DNA of 64,000 nucleotides from Collibacillus ludicampi (GTDB lineage: Bacteria > Bacillota > Bacilli > Tumebacillales > BOQE01). Positions 25,319 to 32,587 of the stretch are shown in pieces; position 1 is the stretch's first letter, and every line of letters begins with the position of its first letter. A model generated the notes under the pieces. The model worked only from the letters and a program-made list of their open reading frames with translations, did no database searches and was not told the origin of the DNA. Location: positions 2,636,710 to 2,700,709 of the forward strand of contig NZ_BOQE01000001.1 in NCBI RefSeq assembly GCF_023705585.1. Reading direction: 5' to 3'. The position numbers and the translations under genes are program-made.

Positions 25319-26305
25319 ATGCCTACATATACGATAATAAAGATAAAAGAAAATATGAATCTTGAAAAGGTCGTGGAACGGATAAAGGAACGAGGATGTT
25401 TCGAACATACTCCCGATGATCCAAAATGGCCGAAAAACGAGAAACTTTTTGCAAAATGGATTCCACTTGAAGAAGAGCCTATGATAACTAAATTTGAAAC
25501 CGGTATCGGAACCAATGAAGAAGTTGTGCAAGCTTCAGTGGAGATTCAACGCCCGCGGCAAGTATGGACCGATTCACAGAAAAAACTTTTACCCTTGGAG
25601 AAAAGGATAAACATAACTCAAACTGATGTTATTTTCTTTGAAAACGGCGGTTCGTGTTATGTTGCCGTCCAAGGTTCCGCAAGAAGTCAACAGGTTAACA
25701 GGACCAAAAGGGACTTATTGGAGCCTTCAGAATTAATAGATTGGGAAGAAGGCAAAAGAACGGAATCTGTAGGACTGCCTTCAGAATATAGGATAGATCC
25801 AGATATGTTTTATTGGTTATATTATCTGTACCTTGAGAAGAAAGGCGAGATCCCAAGTAATCCACCTATGAGAATATTGGAATTGAGCGGGTATCGGGGA
25901 ACCTCATTGGAAGATACACAGTACTACAAGAGCCGAGGTGATCGAGTGGCGAAACTACTCCCGACACTTGCTTTTCTTTACGGCAATGATGATTTGAAAT
26001 CACTACGTTTTACACTAAATACAAATAGTGAACAAATCGAACTAGAACTACACCACGATGGAAGCTTTGAACTGGTTTCATACGCCGGTAAATATGCAAG
26101 TGTTGAGGCTAATTACAAAGAAGCAGCACAATTACTTTTAGTATACAAGGACATTATTCCGAGATTGAAGGATGCGTATGAAAATGACAAGGATAAAAGG
26201 AATTGGAACGAGAATGTACGTGATCAATTCAATGCTAACATAGGTCGGATAATAATAGAACGAATTAAAGAAACTTTACCCTCATTAGAAGAAACAGGTT
26301 CATAA
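25319..26305 (+). CDS. unrecognised protein, third gene of accessory operon
   Basis: A 328-residue soluble protein; the ATG at 25319 is chosen because GGGAGG lies ten bases upstream. The first 75 residues form a small domain (YTIIKIKENMNLEKVVERIK). Then a Trp/Lys-rich linker and an alpha/beta region with FFENGGSCYVAVQGSARSQQ and a long C-terminal helical part. I see no P-loop, nuclease or protease motif. With its two neighbours it forms an operon bounded by its own promoter and a strong terminator. Confidence 0.65.
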   Translation: MPTYTIIKIKENMNLEKVVERIKERGCFEHTPDDPKWPKNEKLFAKWIPLEEEPMITKFETGIGTNEEVVQASVEIQRPRQVWTDSQKKLLPLEKRINITQTDVIFFENGGSCYVAVQGSARSQQVNRTKRDLLEPSELIDWEEGKRTESVGLPSEYRIDPDMFYWLYYLYLEKKGEIPSNPPMRILELSGYRGTSLEDTQYYKSRGDRVAKLLPTLAFLYGNDDLKSLRFTLNTNSEQIELELHHDGSFELVSYAGKYASVEANYKEAAQLLLVYKDIIPRLKDAYENDKDKRNWNENVRDQFNANIGRIIIERIKETLPSLEETGS

Positions 26306-26352
26306 TCAATTTAGGGACTCAGGACGAGGATACTGACAGATAAGTGTAAACT

Positions 26353-26378
26353 AAAACCCTGGCTTAGCCAGGGTTTCA
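26353..26378. terminator. bidirectional terminator between accessory operon and SRAP remnant
   Basis: A perfect ten-base-pair stem (AAACCCTGGC / GCCAGGGTTT), loop TTA, with an A-run before and a T-rich stretch after it. It serves the accessory operon and the converging SRAP fragment. Confidence 0.75.
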
Positions 26379-26380
26379 TT

Positions 26381-26704
26381 CTACACTTCCCTGATACACT
26401 CTACCGAATCATTCTTCACATTCCCGACGAGCGGTGATACCGGATATGCCCTCATCTCATCAGCAGGATAGGGTACTAGCAACGATTGTAGCATCTCAAC
26501 ATCCTGCTTCTCCCGATCCAACCAGATCGCTTCATCTTCCGGCCGAAGAATCACCGGCATACGGTCATGAATCTCGCCAACAAGCTCGTTAGGTCTTGTG
26601 GTTATGATCGTACATGTATTAATCTTAGTTCCATTCGGTGCTGTCCATGTATCATAAAGACCTGCCATGCCAAACGGCTCTTTACTTTTCAGCGTGATCC
26701 TCAT
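26381..26704 (-). pseudogene. SOS response-associated peptidase (SRAP/YedK) C-terminal remnant
   Basis: The 107 residues match only the C-terminal half of the SRAP/HMCES family: KEPFGMAGLYDTW, CTIITTRPNELVGEIHDRMPV and the terminal YPVSPLVGNVKND. The family's N-terminal MCG(R) start, whose Cys2 forms the DNA-protein crosslink at abasic sites, is absent. The frame is open about 16 codons further upstream of the ATG, with residues that still resemble the family (KALPMRI), then meets stop codons. Full-length members have about 220 residues. It is a remnant of a prophage- or chromosome-borne gene and should not be active. Confidence 0.75.
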
Positions 26705-26894
26705 GGGTAGAGCCTTTGTTGTGTTGCGAAATTCAGTATTTAGAGCGGACTGAAAGTCACAATCTACGGATCACATCGTTTAAAAGGTTTCTCTCTCACA
26801 AGAACCCAGCAGATTGTAAATGGGTATCTTGAACAGAATATCTACATTTCAACCTCTCCCCTTAAGCTGCGCTTCTTTAAATCATGATAATGTT

Positions 26895-26928
26895 ACCGCC
26901 TCGGCCTTACTGATCGGGGCGGTTTTTT
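26895..26928 (+). terminator. rho-independent terminator without an obvious upstream gene
   Basis: A nine-base-pair stem (ACCGCCTCG / CGGGGCGGT, one wobble) and six Ts lie in a 254-base gap (26705-26958) that holds no convincing gene. It may end a small RNA or be left from a lost gene. Confidence 0.6.
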
Positions 26929-26958
26929 CTCATATGTGTATCTTAGAATTCCTAATTA

Positions 26959-27183
26959 TTACCAAAAATCCTCAGATGAAATCTGAGCATCCCATTTCCG
27001 CAATGATAGGATTATTTTTCTAGCGGTTTTAACATGCGGTTTGTAATCTTTATCTTTACATAAACGATAAATTGTCGAGCGACTGACACCACTTAGCTTT
27101 ACGAGATCTTCCTGATGAATTCCATGTTTATCCAAAAATTTCCCCAATTTTGTTCTGTCCTTCCCTAATCCAAACCATCCCAT
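26959..27183 (-). CDS. small Xre/Cro-type HTH regulator
   Basis: A 74-residue protein with GGAGGATTCAT before the start. A single helix-turn-helix (HQEDLVKLSGVSRSTIYRLC) fills most of it, followed by a KPHVKTARKIILSLRKWD helix. It is divergent from the RHH-like gene and the two share a 196-base upstream region with two TTTGGACA repeats, so it probably represses that region, perhaps as an element maintenance regulator. Confidence 0.75.
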   Translation of the reverse strand: MGWFGLGKDRTKLGKFLDKHGIHQEDLVKLSGVSRSTIYRLCKDKDYKPHVKTARKIILSLRKWDAQISSEDFW

Positions 27184-27218
27184 ATGAATCCTCCAAAACT
27201 AGTATTAAATGGTAATAG

Positions 27219-27278
27219 TTTGGACAGGTTTTGCGTATTTTTAAACGTCTTTGTTACGAAAATGAAGAATTTTGGACA
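27219..27278. promoter_or_regulatory. TTTGGACA direct repeats, candidate operator
   Basis: TTTGGACA occurs at 27219-27226 and 27271-27278, 52 bases apart (about five helical turns), in the divergent region between the Xre-like and RHH-like genes. It is a candidate binding site for either protein. Confidence 0.4.
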
Positions 27279-27379
27279 ATCGGTGTCGCGTAAGTTATAT
27301 CATCAAGCAACCAACGAATGTTTAAAGAATCAAGCATCACATCAACAATGAATCGATAAATGATTAGGAGGATGATGAG

Positions 27380-27610
27380 ATGACTTACGGAGAAGTGCGA
27401 AAAACGATCATTTTTAAGTTGGATGATCCTGAACAGCGTGCTATGTATGAACAGATTGTCACGAAAACCAATTTTTCAAAGTTGGTAAAACGAATGCTGT
27501 CAGCAGAACTGCAACGAATGCGTGCGGCACAACAGCAAACATTACAACAAACATCTAATCAACCAAATGCAATAACGTATCAAGCGACTAATCATCCAAA
27601 CAAGCAATAA
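27380..27610 (+). CDS. small RHH-like / plasmid-type protein
   Basis: A 76-residue protein with an AGGAGGATGATGAG site. Residues 9-46 (IIFKLDDPEQRAMYEQIV ... FSKLVKRMLSAEL) look like a ribbon-helix-helix fold; the C-terminal third is a Gln/Asn/Thr-rich tail. Similar small proteins occur on Bacillota plasmids and integrative elements. It may be a DNA-binding or copy/transfer regulator. Confidence 0.55.
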   Translation: MTYGEVRKTIIFKLDDPEQRAMYEQIVTKTNFSKLVKRMLSAELQRMRAAQQQTLQQTSNQPNAITYQATNHPNKQ

Positions 27611-27631
27611 AAAAAGACCCTAAAAAGGGTC
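27609..27631 (-). terminator. minus-strand terminator for the 36-residue peptide transcript
   Basis: Read on the minus strand, GACCCT / AGGGTC with a four-base loop is followed by seven Ts. It lies 97 bases beyond the stop of the minus-strand peptide and just after the RHH-like stop codon. Confidence 0.65.
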
Positions 27632-27727
27632 GCAGATGGTCTATATTCGCTTTCCGCTTCGCTTGCCAGCGCTTCGCTTTCGCTACAAGCGTATGCGCGT
27701 GACATTTAAAAAATGCAAGTCCTAGCT

Positions 27728-27838
27728 TTAGCGAACAAAAAAATCTACGATTTGTTGAAGGTTTGGAGTAATCCCACTGACTGTGTTAGCGATAAGACCA
27801 ATTGTTCCACCAATGGCTGCGCTAATGATAAAAGGCAT
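27728..27838 (-). CDS. 36-residue hydrophobic peptide (hidden small gene)
   Basis: On the minus strand an excellent AGGTGGTGAT site lies seven bases before an ATG at 27838, giving MPFIISAAIGGTIGLIANTV and then SGITPNLQQIVDFFVR. One hydrophobic segment fills residues 2-21. A minus-strand terminator follows. The size, single membrane segment and isolated position recall type I toxin or other small membrane peptides; no antisense RNA has been identified. The gene lies in the 295-base gap between the RHH-like gene and the first membrane protein gene of the ATPase operon. Confidence 0.5.
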   Translation of the reverse strand: MPFIISAAIGGTIGLIANTVSGITPNLQQIVDFFVR

Positions 27839-27905
27839 TGTTATCACCACCTCAGATTGAAGAATTACCAAGTCAAAGAGTTTTTATGCAAAGGGAGGAT
27901 TGTTA

Positions 27906-28253
27906 ATGGGGAAAGCGGTAGCGTTGGATTGGAACGCTTTTATAGATGGTCATGTTGTTCCAAAAAACAAAAAAAGTGTTTACCCACTATTACAGACAGC
28001 ATTGGGAATCCATTTAGCATTTGCACCAACAAAAGTTCTTGCCGCCGGTGTAAAGGCGAGCGCGTGGGCAAATGTATTTTCTACTGTACTTGGGATAGCA
28101 GATTGGCTTTGTGTAGGTGTAGTAGTTTTTGCAGGTGCAACTTGGATGTTCAGTAATAGGACGAAGGCTTTGGAAATGCTGATTGGTGGGGCATCCGGAT
28201 ATCTCATCATTCGGCATGCGAAAGATATTCAAGAATGGCTAAGTCAGATCTAA
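27906..28253 (+). CDS. small membrane protein, VirB2/TrbC pilin-like
   Basis: A 115-residue protein; ATG at 27906 fits AAAGGGAGG seven bases upstream. After a 45-residue N-terminal part, hydrophobic segments occur near residues 40-52, 68-90 (VLGIADWLCVGVVVFAGATW) and 96-108 (MLIGGASGYLIIRHA). The G-rich paired membrane segments recall VirB2-type pilins and small conjugation membrane proteins; the resemblance is of shape, not proven homology. It starts a three-gene operon with another membrane protein and an ATPase. Confidence 0.55.
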   Translation: MGKAVALDWNAFIDGHVVPKNKKSVYPLLQTALGIHLAFAPTKVLAAGVKASAWANVFSTVLGIADWLCVGVVVFAGATWMFSNRTKALEMLIGGASGYLIIRHAKDIQEWLSQI

Positions 28254-28266
28254 GGGGGCCTCTGCT

Positions 28267-28629
28267 ATGAGTATCAAGATTGCAATCAATGGGGGAATCT
28301 TAGATCAGGGAATACAGGGGCCGATTGCACCCTCCACACCTGATGCGAGCCATTGGTTAGTCGATAGGCTTGCGGATGGAACGAATACAGTGGGCAGCTG
28401 GTTAGTCGATTTGTTTGGTACGAAACTAGGAGGGTGGTTAGCACAGCTGCTGGATCACGGACTCACTATTCTTAATGCTAATTCGCCCGAAATCATCACT
28501 TTCGCTATTGTCGTTTGCGCCGGAGGAATGATGATCGCTCCTCTCTTCGGCTCTCATCCATCAAAATGGTTCGGTAGGGCGATGGGTACTTTCTGGATAG
28601 GTGTTATTTGGCGGGTGCTGGGCTCGTGA
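28267..28629 (+). CDS. small membrane protein next to the ATPase
   Basis: A 120-residue protein with an N-terminal polar region (about 1-60) and two membrane segments near residues 78-92 (IITFAIVVCAGGMMIAPLF) and 100-118 (AMGTFWIGVIWRVLG). The stop codon TGA overlaps the GTG start of the ATPase gene (GTGA), so the two are translationally coupled, a hint that the proteins act together at the membrane. Family not recognised. Confidence 0.6.
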   Translation: MSIKIAINGGILDQGIQGPIAPSTPDASHWLVDRLADGTNTVGSWLVDLFGTKLGGWLAQLLDHGLTILNANSPEIITFAIVVCAGGMMIAPLFGSHPSKWFGRAMGTFWIGVIWRVLGS

Positions 28630-31124
28630 AATTTATTAAACGGCACGAAATAGAAAGAGCCGTCGTTCGAATCATACCGCACCAATCAGTTTTGAATTCT
28701 CAATCGCGTAAGCTGCAGGCAACACTTTTTGAGTTATTCTCGGTTCCCCAAGCAAAATATCCGTGGCAACACCGAGAAGGCTTCCATATTGCCATTAGAC
28801 AAAGACCCGACTTTTGGTGGATCGTAAAGATGCGAGCAGAACCTGGCGATGAAGAAGATAAGAAACGAATAGAGTTTTACGTCTCTATGCCTGTAGACTT
28901 TCTGGATGCATTTAAGACGAAGTTTAGAGGTCACGAACAATGGAAGCGTTGCACGTTAGAGGAAGTGCCCGTGAATGAATTTTCCTTTCCACCAGATAAA
29001 GATACAGACCTTTATAGGTTGAAATATAAGCGTCATGATATGTTCTCGTTATCTTTTAATTATGCTGCTCAAACGTCACCACTTCGCGACCTCATGAACG
29101 TATCGAATGAACTGAAGGCCGGCGAATCCGTCGATTTATTTATACGATCGGAGTCAATGGATAGAGGGAAGTGGAAAAAAGTTGCCGATTTTGCTTGGGA
29201 GCAGTGGAATAAGGGGAGTGTACCGTTCCGAGCAGGTATTGATCCTGGTAGAATGCTGAGAAACCTATTTTTGCTAATGACGCAATTTGTTTTTGAGATA
29301 AAAAGTCTTTTTCAAGATGTGATGAAAGCTTTTGAGCATACATTTTTCCACAAGAGTGGTGAACCGGTTTCCAAGCGAGAAAGACCTAAAATCGTTAATC
29401 CGGAAAGGGAAGAACTATTGGTAAATGGCGATCTATCTGAACGTACCAAGAAAAAGCGGAACTTGCCTACTTTCAAAACAATAATTCGCTACTCGGTTCA
29501 TTCATCAGACGAAATACGACGCGGAATGTTGGCCAGGTCGGTTGCTGTTGCTTTCGAAGATCTTTCGGGAGACAACCGGCTACAGTCGGTCAAGATAAAT
29601 CTGCGAGCGAAACAAGAATTAGACGATTTAAGACAATGGAAGATAAAAGACCTGGACCCAAACATTATGAGTATTGATGAGATGGGTAAATTACAGCAAT
29701 TGCCGACTCACGATCTGCAATTGGAGTTTAAAGAAGCGCTCGAATCCAATCAACGAGTAGAATCAGAAGTACCTAAAGCATTTCTTGACGAACGTGGTAT
29801 TTTAGTAGGAACCGCAACAGACAGAGGTAACACATTCAACATTCGTATACCAACCGTGGATAAGGACTTTCTTTTTACACCACGGATCGTATGTGGAAGT
29901 CCGAGGATGGGCAAAGATCAACACGTAATCAATATGATCGTAGAAGCGAAAAGAAAACATAACATCGGTGCAATCATACCGGATGTTGTAAATGAGCGGA
30001 ATGGTCATCGAGGGATGGGTGACGCGATCAGAGACCATTTACCGCCTGAGGATGTTTTGGATTTTGACCTCGGGAATACTGATCATCCTATTTACCTTGG
30101 CTTAGAAAGTATCGTGAGGAATATTCCAGATATGAGGATAGCTGCAGACAGAATAGCAGAAGAGATCGCGCAGTTTCTTCTCAGTGATGGTGACGAAGAT
30201 AAATTTCAAACGGGGGATTATCTCAGAGAAGCATCAAAGGTCGTCAATGGTGATCCGTTGGGTATCAAACTAATGTTTATGTCAAAGACTTTTCGCCAAC
30301 AAAAGATTGAGGAATTAGACGGAATCTTTGATATGGATATATGGAAGGACTTCGACAAAATGAGTGAAGGGAAGCAAGGTCAACTTTACGCACCAGTAAT
30401 GCGGCGACTTGGTCAGATAATGAATAGCGAGTTTTTAAAACCAATCTTTTGTCAAAATCCAAATCCGCTCATGGATTTATATCGCTGGATCGATGAAGGC
30501 AAGGTTATAATTTTCCGCATACCAACAGGTCAAATATCTGAACGGGCGGTAGAGATCCTTCTCTATTGGATTGTACTTAATGTCTTTCTTATTAAAGTAG
30601 CGCAAGGTGGGCAGTCAAAGGCTGTAGGTACATTTTTGGTTCTTAACGAACCGCACCAATTTCTTTCGCCAGGGCTGGTTCACTTTATGGAAAGAATGTT
30701 ATCTGAAGGACCTAAGTACCGATTAGCACCTATTGTCGTTTTTCATCACTTCTCACAATTCAAGAAGTATCCGGGATTCGTAGATATGATGTTGTCGGCA
30801 AGTGCGAATTGGCATATCTTTAAAAATACAAACCACAAAGTATATGAAACGCTCATGCCATATTTAAGTCGTACTTTTGATTCCCCACAGCAGGCATTCG
30901 AAGCAACAAAACGTTTTCAGTACATCGCTTGCTGGCTGAATTCACAAGGAGAATACGAATCCCCTTTTATTGCTGACGCATTACCGATGGTCGGTGAACG
31001 ATACCCTTCTCAGGACAATACGCATTTAACAAAGCAACACACACAGAATTATGGTAGGCCAATTAATGAAATACTTGAAGAGATCCGAACGAAAAACAAA
31101 CTCACCTTTCAAACAAGCGCATGA
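28626..31124 (+). CDS. VirD4/TraG/HerA-like P-loop ATPase with unusual Walker motifs
   Basis: An 832-residue protein; the GTG at 28626 overlaps the upstream stop. Residues 1 to about 400 form an N-terminal domain with a basic, amphipathic patch ([20 protein letters not shown], about 210-235). From about 420 a RecA-like ATPase core begins: the P-loop reads [11 protein letters not shown], with Asp where Ser/Thr normally follows GK, and the Walker B reads [12 protein letters not shown], with Asn before Glu. [12 protein letters not shown] and [10 protein letters not shown] downstream resemble sensor and C-terminal parts of conjugative coupling or HerA ATPases. It may pump DNA or assemble a pilus-like structure with the two small membrane proteins. 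Classification is moderate; substrate unknown. Confidence 0.65.
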   Translation: MKFIKRHEIERAVVRIIPHQSVLNSQSRKLQATLFELFSVPQAKYPWQHREGFHIAIRQRPDFWWIVKMRAEPGDEEDKKRIEFYVSMPVDFLDAFKTKFRGHEQWKRCTLEEVPVNEFSFPPDKDTDLYRLKYKRHDMFSLSFNYAAQTSPLRDLMNVSNELKAGESVDLFIRSESMDRGKWKKVADFAWEQWNKGSVPFRAGIDPGRMLRNLFLLMTQFVFEIKSLFQDVMKAFEHTFFHKSGEPVSKRERPKIVNPEREELLVNGDLSERTKKKRNLPTFKTIIRYSVHSSDEIRRGMLARSVAVAFEDLSGDNRLQSVKINLRAKQELDDLRQWKIKDLDPNIMSIDEMGKLQQLPTHDLQLEFKEALESNQRVESEVPKAFLDERGILVGTATDRGNTFNIRIPTVDKDFLFTPRIVCGSPRMGKDQHVINMIVEAKRKHNIGAIIPDVVNERNGHRGMGDAIRDHLPPEDVLDFDLGNTDHPIYLGLESIVRNIPDMRIAADRIAEEIAQFLLSDGDEDKFQTGDYLREASKVVNGDPLGIKLMFMSKTFRQQKIEELDGIFDMDIWKDFDKMSEGKQGQLYAPVMRRLGQIMNSEFLKPIFCQNPNPLMDLYRWIDEGKVIIFRIPTGQISERAVEILLYWIVLNVFLIKVAQGGQSKAVGTFLVLNEPHQFLSPGLVHFMERMLSEGPKYRLAPIVVFHHFSQFKKYPGFVDMMLSASANWHIFKNTNHKVYETLMPYLSRTFDSPQQAFEATKRFQYIACWLNSQGEYESPFIADALPMVGERYPSQDNTHLTKQHTQNYGRPINEILEEIRTKNKLTFQTSA

Positions 31125-32377
31125 AAAAAGAGGCCGTCGTCGGCCTCTTAAATTCTTCATTTTATTGTGTGTTTGATAAAGCCTTCCACAGAATGAAAAT
31201 GCAGTACGATTTTGGGCTCAGTCGGATTTATGAATTGGTGATCAACAGCGATCCTTGTTATGCATTTCTCCTGGATGGGAATACTCTGATTCAAAATAAA
31301 ATGGTCTGTGCACATGTATTGGCACACTGTGATTTCTTCAAAAACAATGCACGTTTTGCTCATACGTCCCGTTTTATGGTAGAGAGCATGGCTGCATCCG
31401 CCGAACGTATACGTGCTTACGAAATCGAATACGGGATCAATGCTGTCGAAGAGCTGCTAGATGCGGCGCTTGCGATTCAGGAACATATCGACCCGTCGTT
31501 TGTTTTCCGCAATCGTCCTCCGCGCAGGGAAGAGCCGAAGGAAAAACACGTCGCGCGATCTGAATCGCCTTATGACGATTTATGGAGCCTTGACGAACGA
31601 AGCAAAGTAGAAGAAAAGAAAAACGGGGCTCCGATCTTGAATCAGAAATTCCCGGAAAGTCCCGAAAAAGATGTTGTCCTCTTTATCATGGAGCATAGCA
31701 AAGTGTTGGAAGATTGGCAAAGGGATATTCTCTCCATCACGCGTGATGAAATGCTTTACTTCTGGCCGCAGATCGAGACGAAAATCATGAATGAAGGATG
31801 GGCGACCTATTGGCATCTTCGCATCATGCGAGAAATGGATATGACAGAAGATGAAGCGATCGAATTTGCACGTATGCACGCAGGGGTAGTACTTCCTTCG
31901 CGCACGAGCATCAATCCTTACCATATCGGCCTCAAAATCTGGGAGGATCTCGAAAAGAGAGTTGGGCGTCAAGGCATGTTTGAAATCCGGGAATTCGACT
32001 CGGATATCTCTTTCCTGCGCAATTATTTGACGAAAGAACTCGTGGAAGACATGGATTTGTATATCTTCCAAAAATCAGGAAATGAATGGAAAATTTCCGG
32101 CAAAGATTGGGAAAAAGTGCGCGATCAACTTTGCGCGGCGAGAGTAAACGGTGGTTTTCCCGTAATCACTGTGCGGGACGGAGATTACCTGCGGAATGGA
32201 GAACTCTACCTGAAACACGAATATGAAGGGGTGGAATTGGACGTCAAATATTTAGAAAAAACCCTTCCATACGTGTACCGAGTCTGGGGCCGTGCCGTTC
32301 ATTTGGAAACTGTCCTCGAAAACCGCCCTGTTCTGTTCACCTATGATGGAAAGAAAACGCATAGAAAGTTCTTATGA
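31121..32377 (+). CDS. spoVR: SpoVR, 5'-truncated by the integrated element
   Basis: SpoVR is a mother-cell sporulation protein needed for normal cortex formation in Bacillus. This frame is clearly SpoVR from codon 18 onward: [69 protein letters not shown], and the complete C-terminus ([12 protein letters not shown]). The family's first 55-60 residues, including the FYPMRYEICPA and GAYGMPTRFSHW segments, are missing and replaced by 17 codons that contain a phage terminator. There is no ribosome site at its ATG. The 5' part of the gene should lie beyond the other end of the prophage. Excision would restore the gene; as it stands it is probably not translated into working protein. Confidence 0.88.
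   Translation: MKKEAVVGLLNSSFYCVFDKAFHRMKMQYDFGLSRIYELVINSDPCYAFLLDGNTLIQNKMVCAHVLAHCDFFKNNARFAHTSRFMVESMAASAERIRAYEIEYGINAVEELLDAALAIQEHIDPSFVFRNRPPRREEPKEKHVARSESPYDDLWSLDERSKVEEKKNGAPILNQKFPESPEKDVVLFIMEHSKVLEDWQRDILSITRDEMLYFWPQIETKIMNEGWATYWHLRIMREMDMTEDEAIEFARMHAGVVLPSRTSINPYHIGLKIWEDLEKRVGRQGMFEIREFDSDISFLRNYLTKELVEDMDLYIFQKSGNEWKISGKDWEKVRDQLCAARVNGGFPVITVRDGDYLRNGELYLKHEYEGVELDVKYLEKTLPYVYRVWGRAVHLETVLENRPVLFTYDGKKTHRKFL
31128..31149 (+). terminator. hairpin terminator after the ATPase gene, at the element's right end
   Basis: A perfect nine-base-pair stem (AAGAGGCCG / CGGCCTCTT) with a TCGT loop starts three bases after the ATPase stop codon. It lies in the first codons of the frame that becomes SpoVR, which shows that these codons belong to the mobile element, not to spoVR. 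Confidence 0.7.
31160..31192. other. inferred right attachment junction (attR) inside spoVR
   Basis: Conserved SpoVR sequence begins at FDKAFHRMK (codons from 31172). Native SpoVR reads HWSFGK followed by a similar FxRMK stretch, so similarity is lost leftward between about 31172 and 31181. The exact crossover cannot be fixed without the left junction. Confidence 0.6.
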
Positions 32378-32398
32378 TATACATTTATGAAAAAAATG

Positions 32399-32463
32399 AG
32401 GCTGGATATAATAAAAGTGCCAGCCTTTTTACATGGAGGAGTCCTGATGAATAGGACTCCTCC
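32399..32463 (+). terminator. tandem terminator hairpins after spoVR
   Basis: Two hairpins in a row: AGGCTGG / CCAGCCT plus five Ts (32399-32430), then an 11-base-pair perfect stem GGAGGAGTCCT / AGGACTCCTCC (32435-32463) followed by TGTATTTTT. They end spoVR transcription before the oxidoreductase gene. Confidence 0.75.
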
Positions 32464-32587
32464 TGTATTTTTCAAATTGACATCCGCGTCCGCTTATGCT
32501 AAACCAACATAGGATGAAAAATTACGATTGATATAGGAGTGCCCACTCAAGCACTCGTTTTCAAGTAGTGTAAATGGAGGAACTGAG

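Noticed and set aside
26820..27023. A 67-codon plus-strand frame in the gap after the SRAP remnant
   Set aside because: No ribosome site, and it reads through a clear terminator and into the end of the minus-strand HTH gene.
27713..28156. A 147-codon Cys/Lys-rich plus-strand frame before the ATPase operon
   Set aside because: It overlaps the well-supported 115-residue membrane protein in another frame, has no ribosome site, and its composition is that of an out-of-frame translation; the minus strand holds a better small gene here.
31100..31200. tRNA gene as the attachment site
   Set aside because: No tRNA-like cloverleaf is present; the junction lies inside a protein-coding gene.
31121..32377. 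A natural short form of SpoVR with its own start
   Set aside because: The first 17 codons contain a terminator hairpin belonging to the upstream gene, there is no ribosome site, and conserved N-terminal SpoVR segments are missing; interruption is the simpler explanation.
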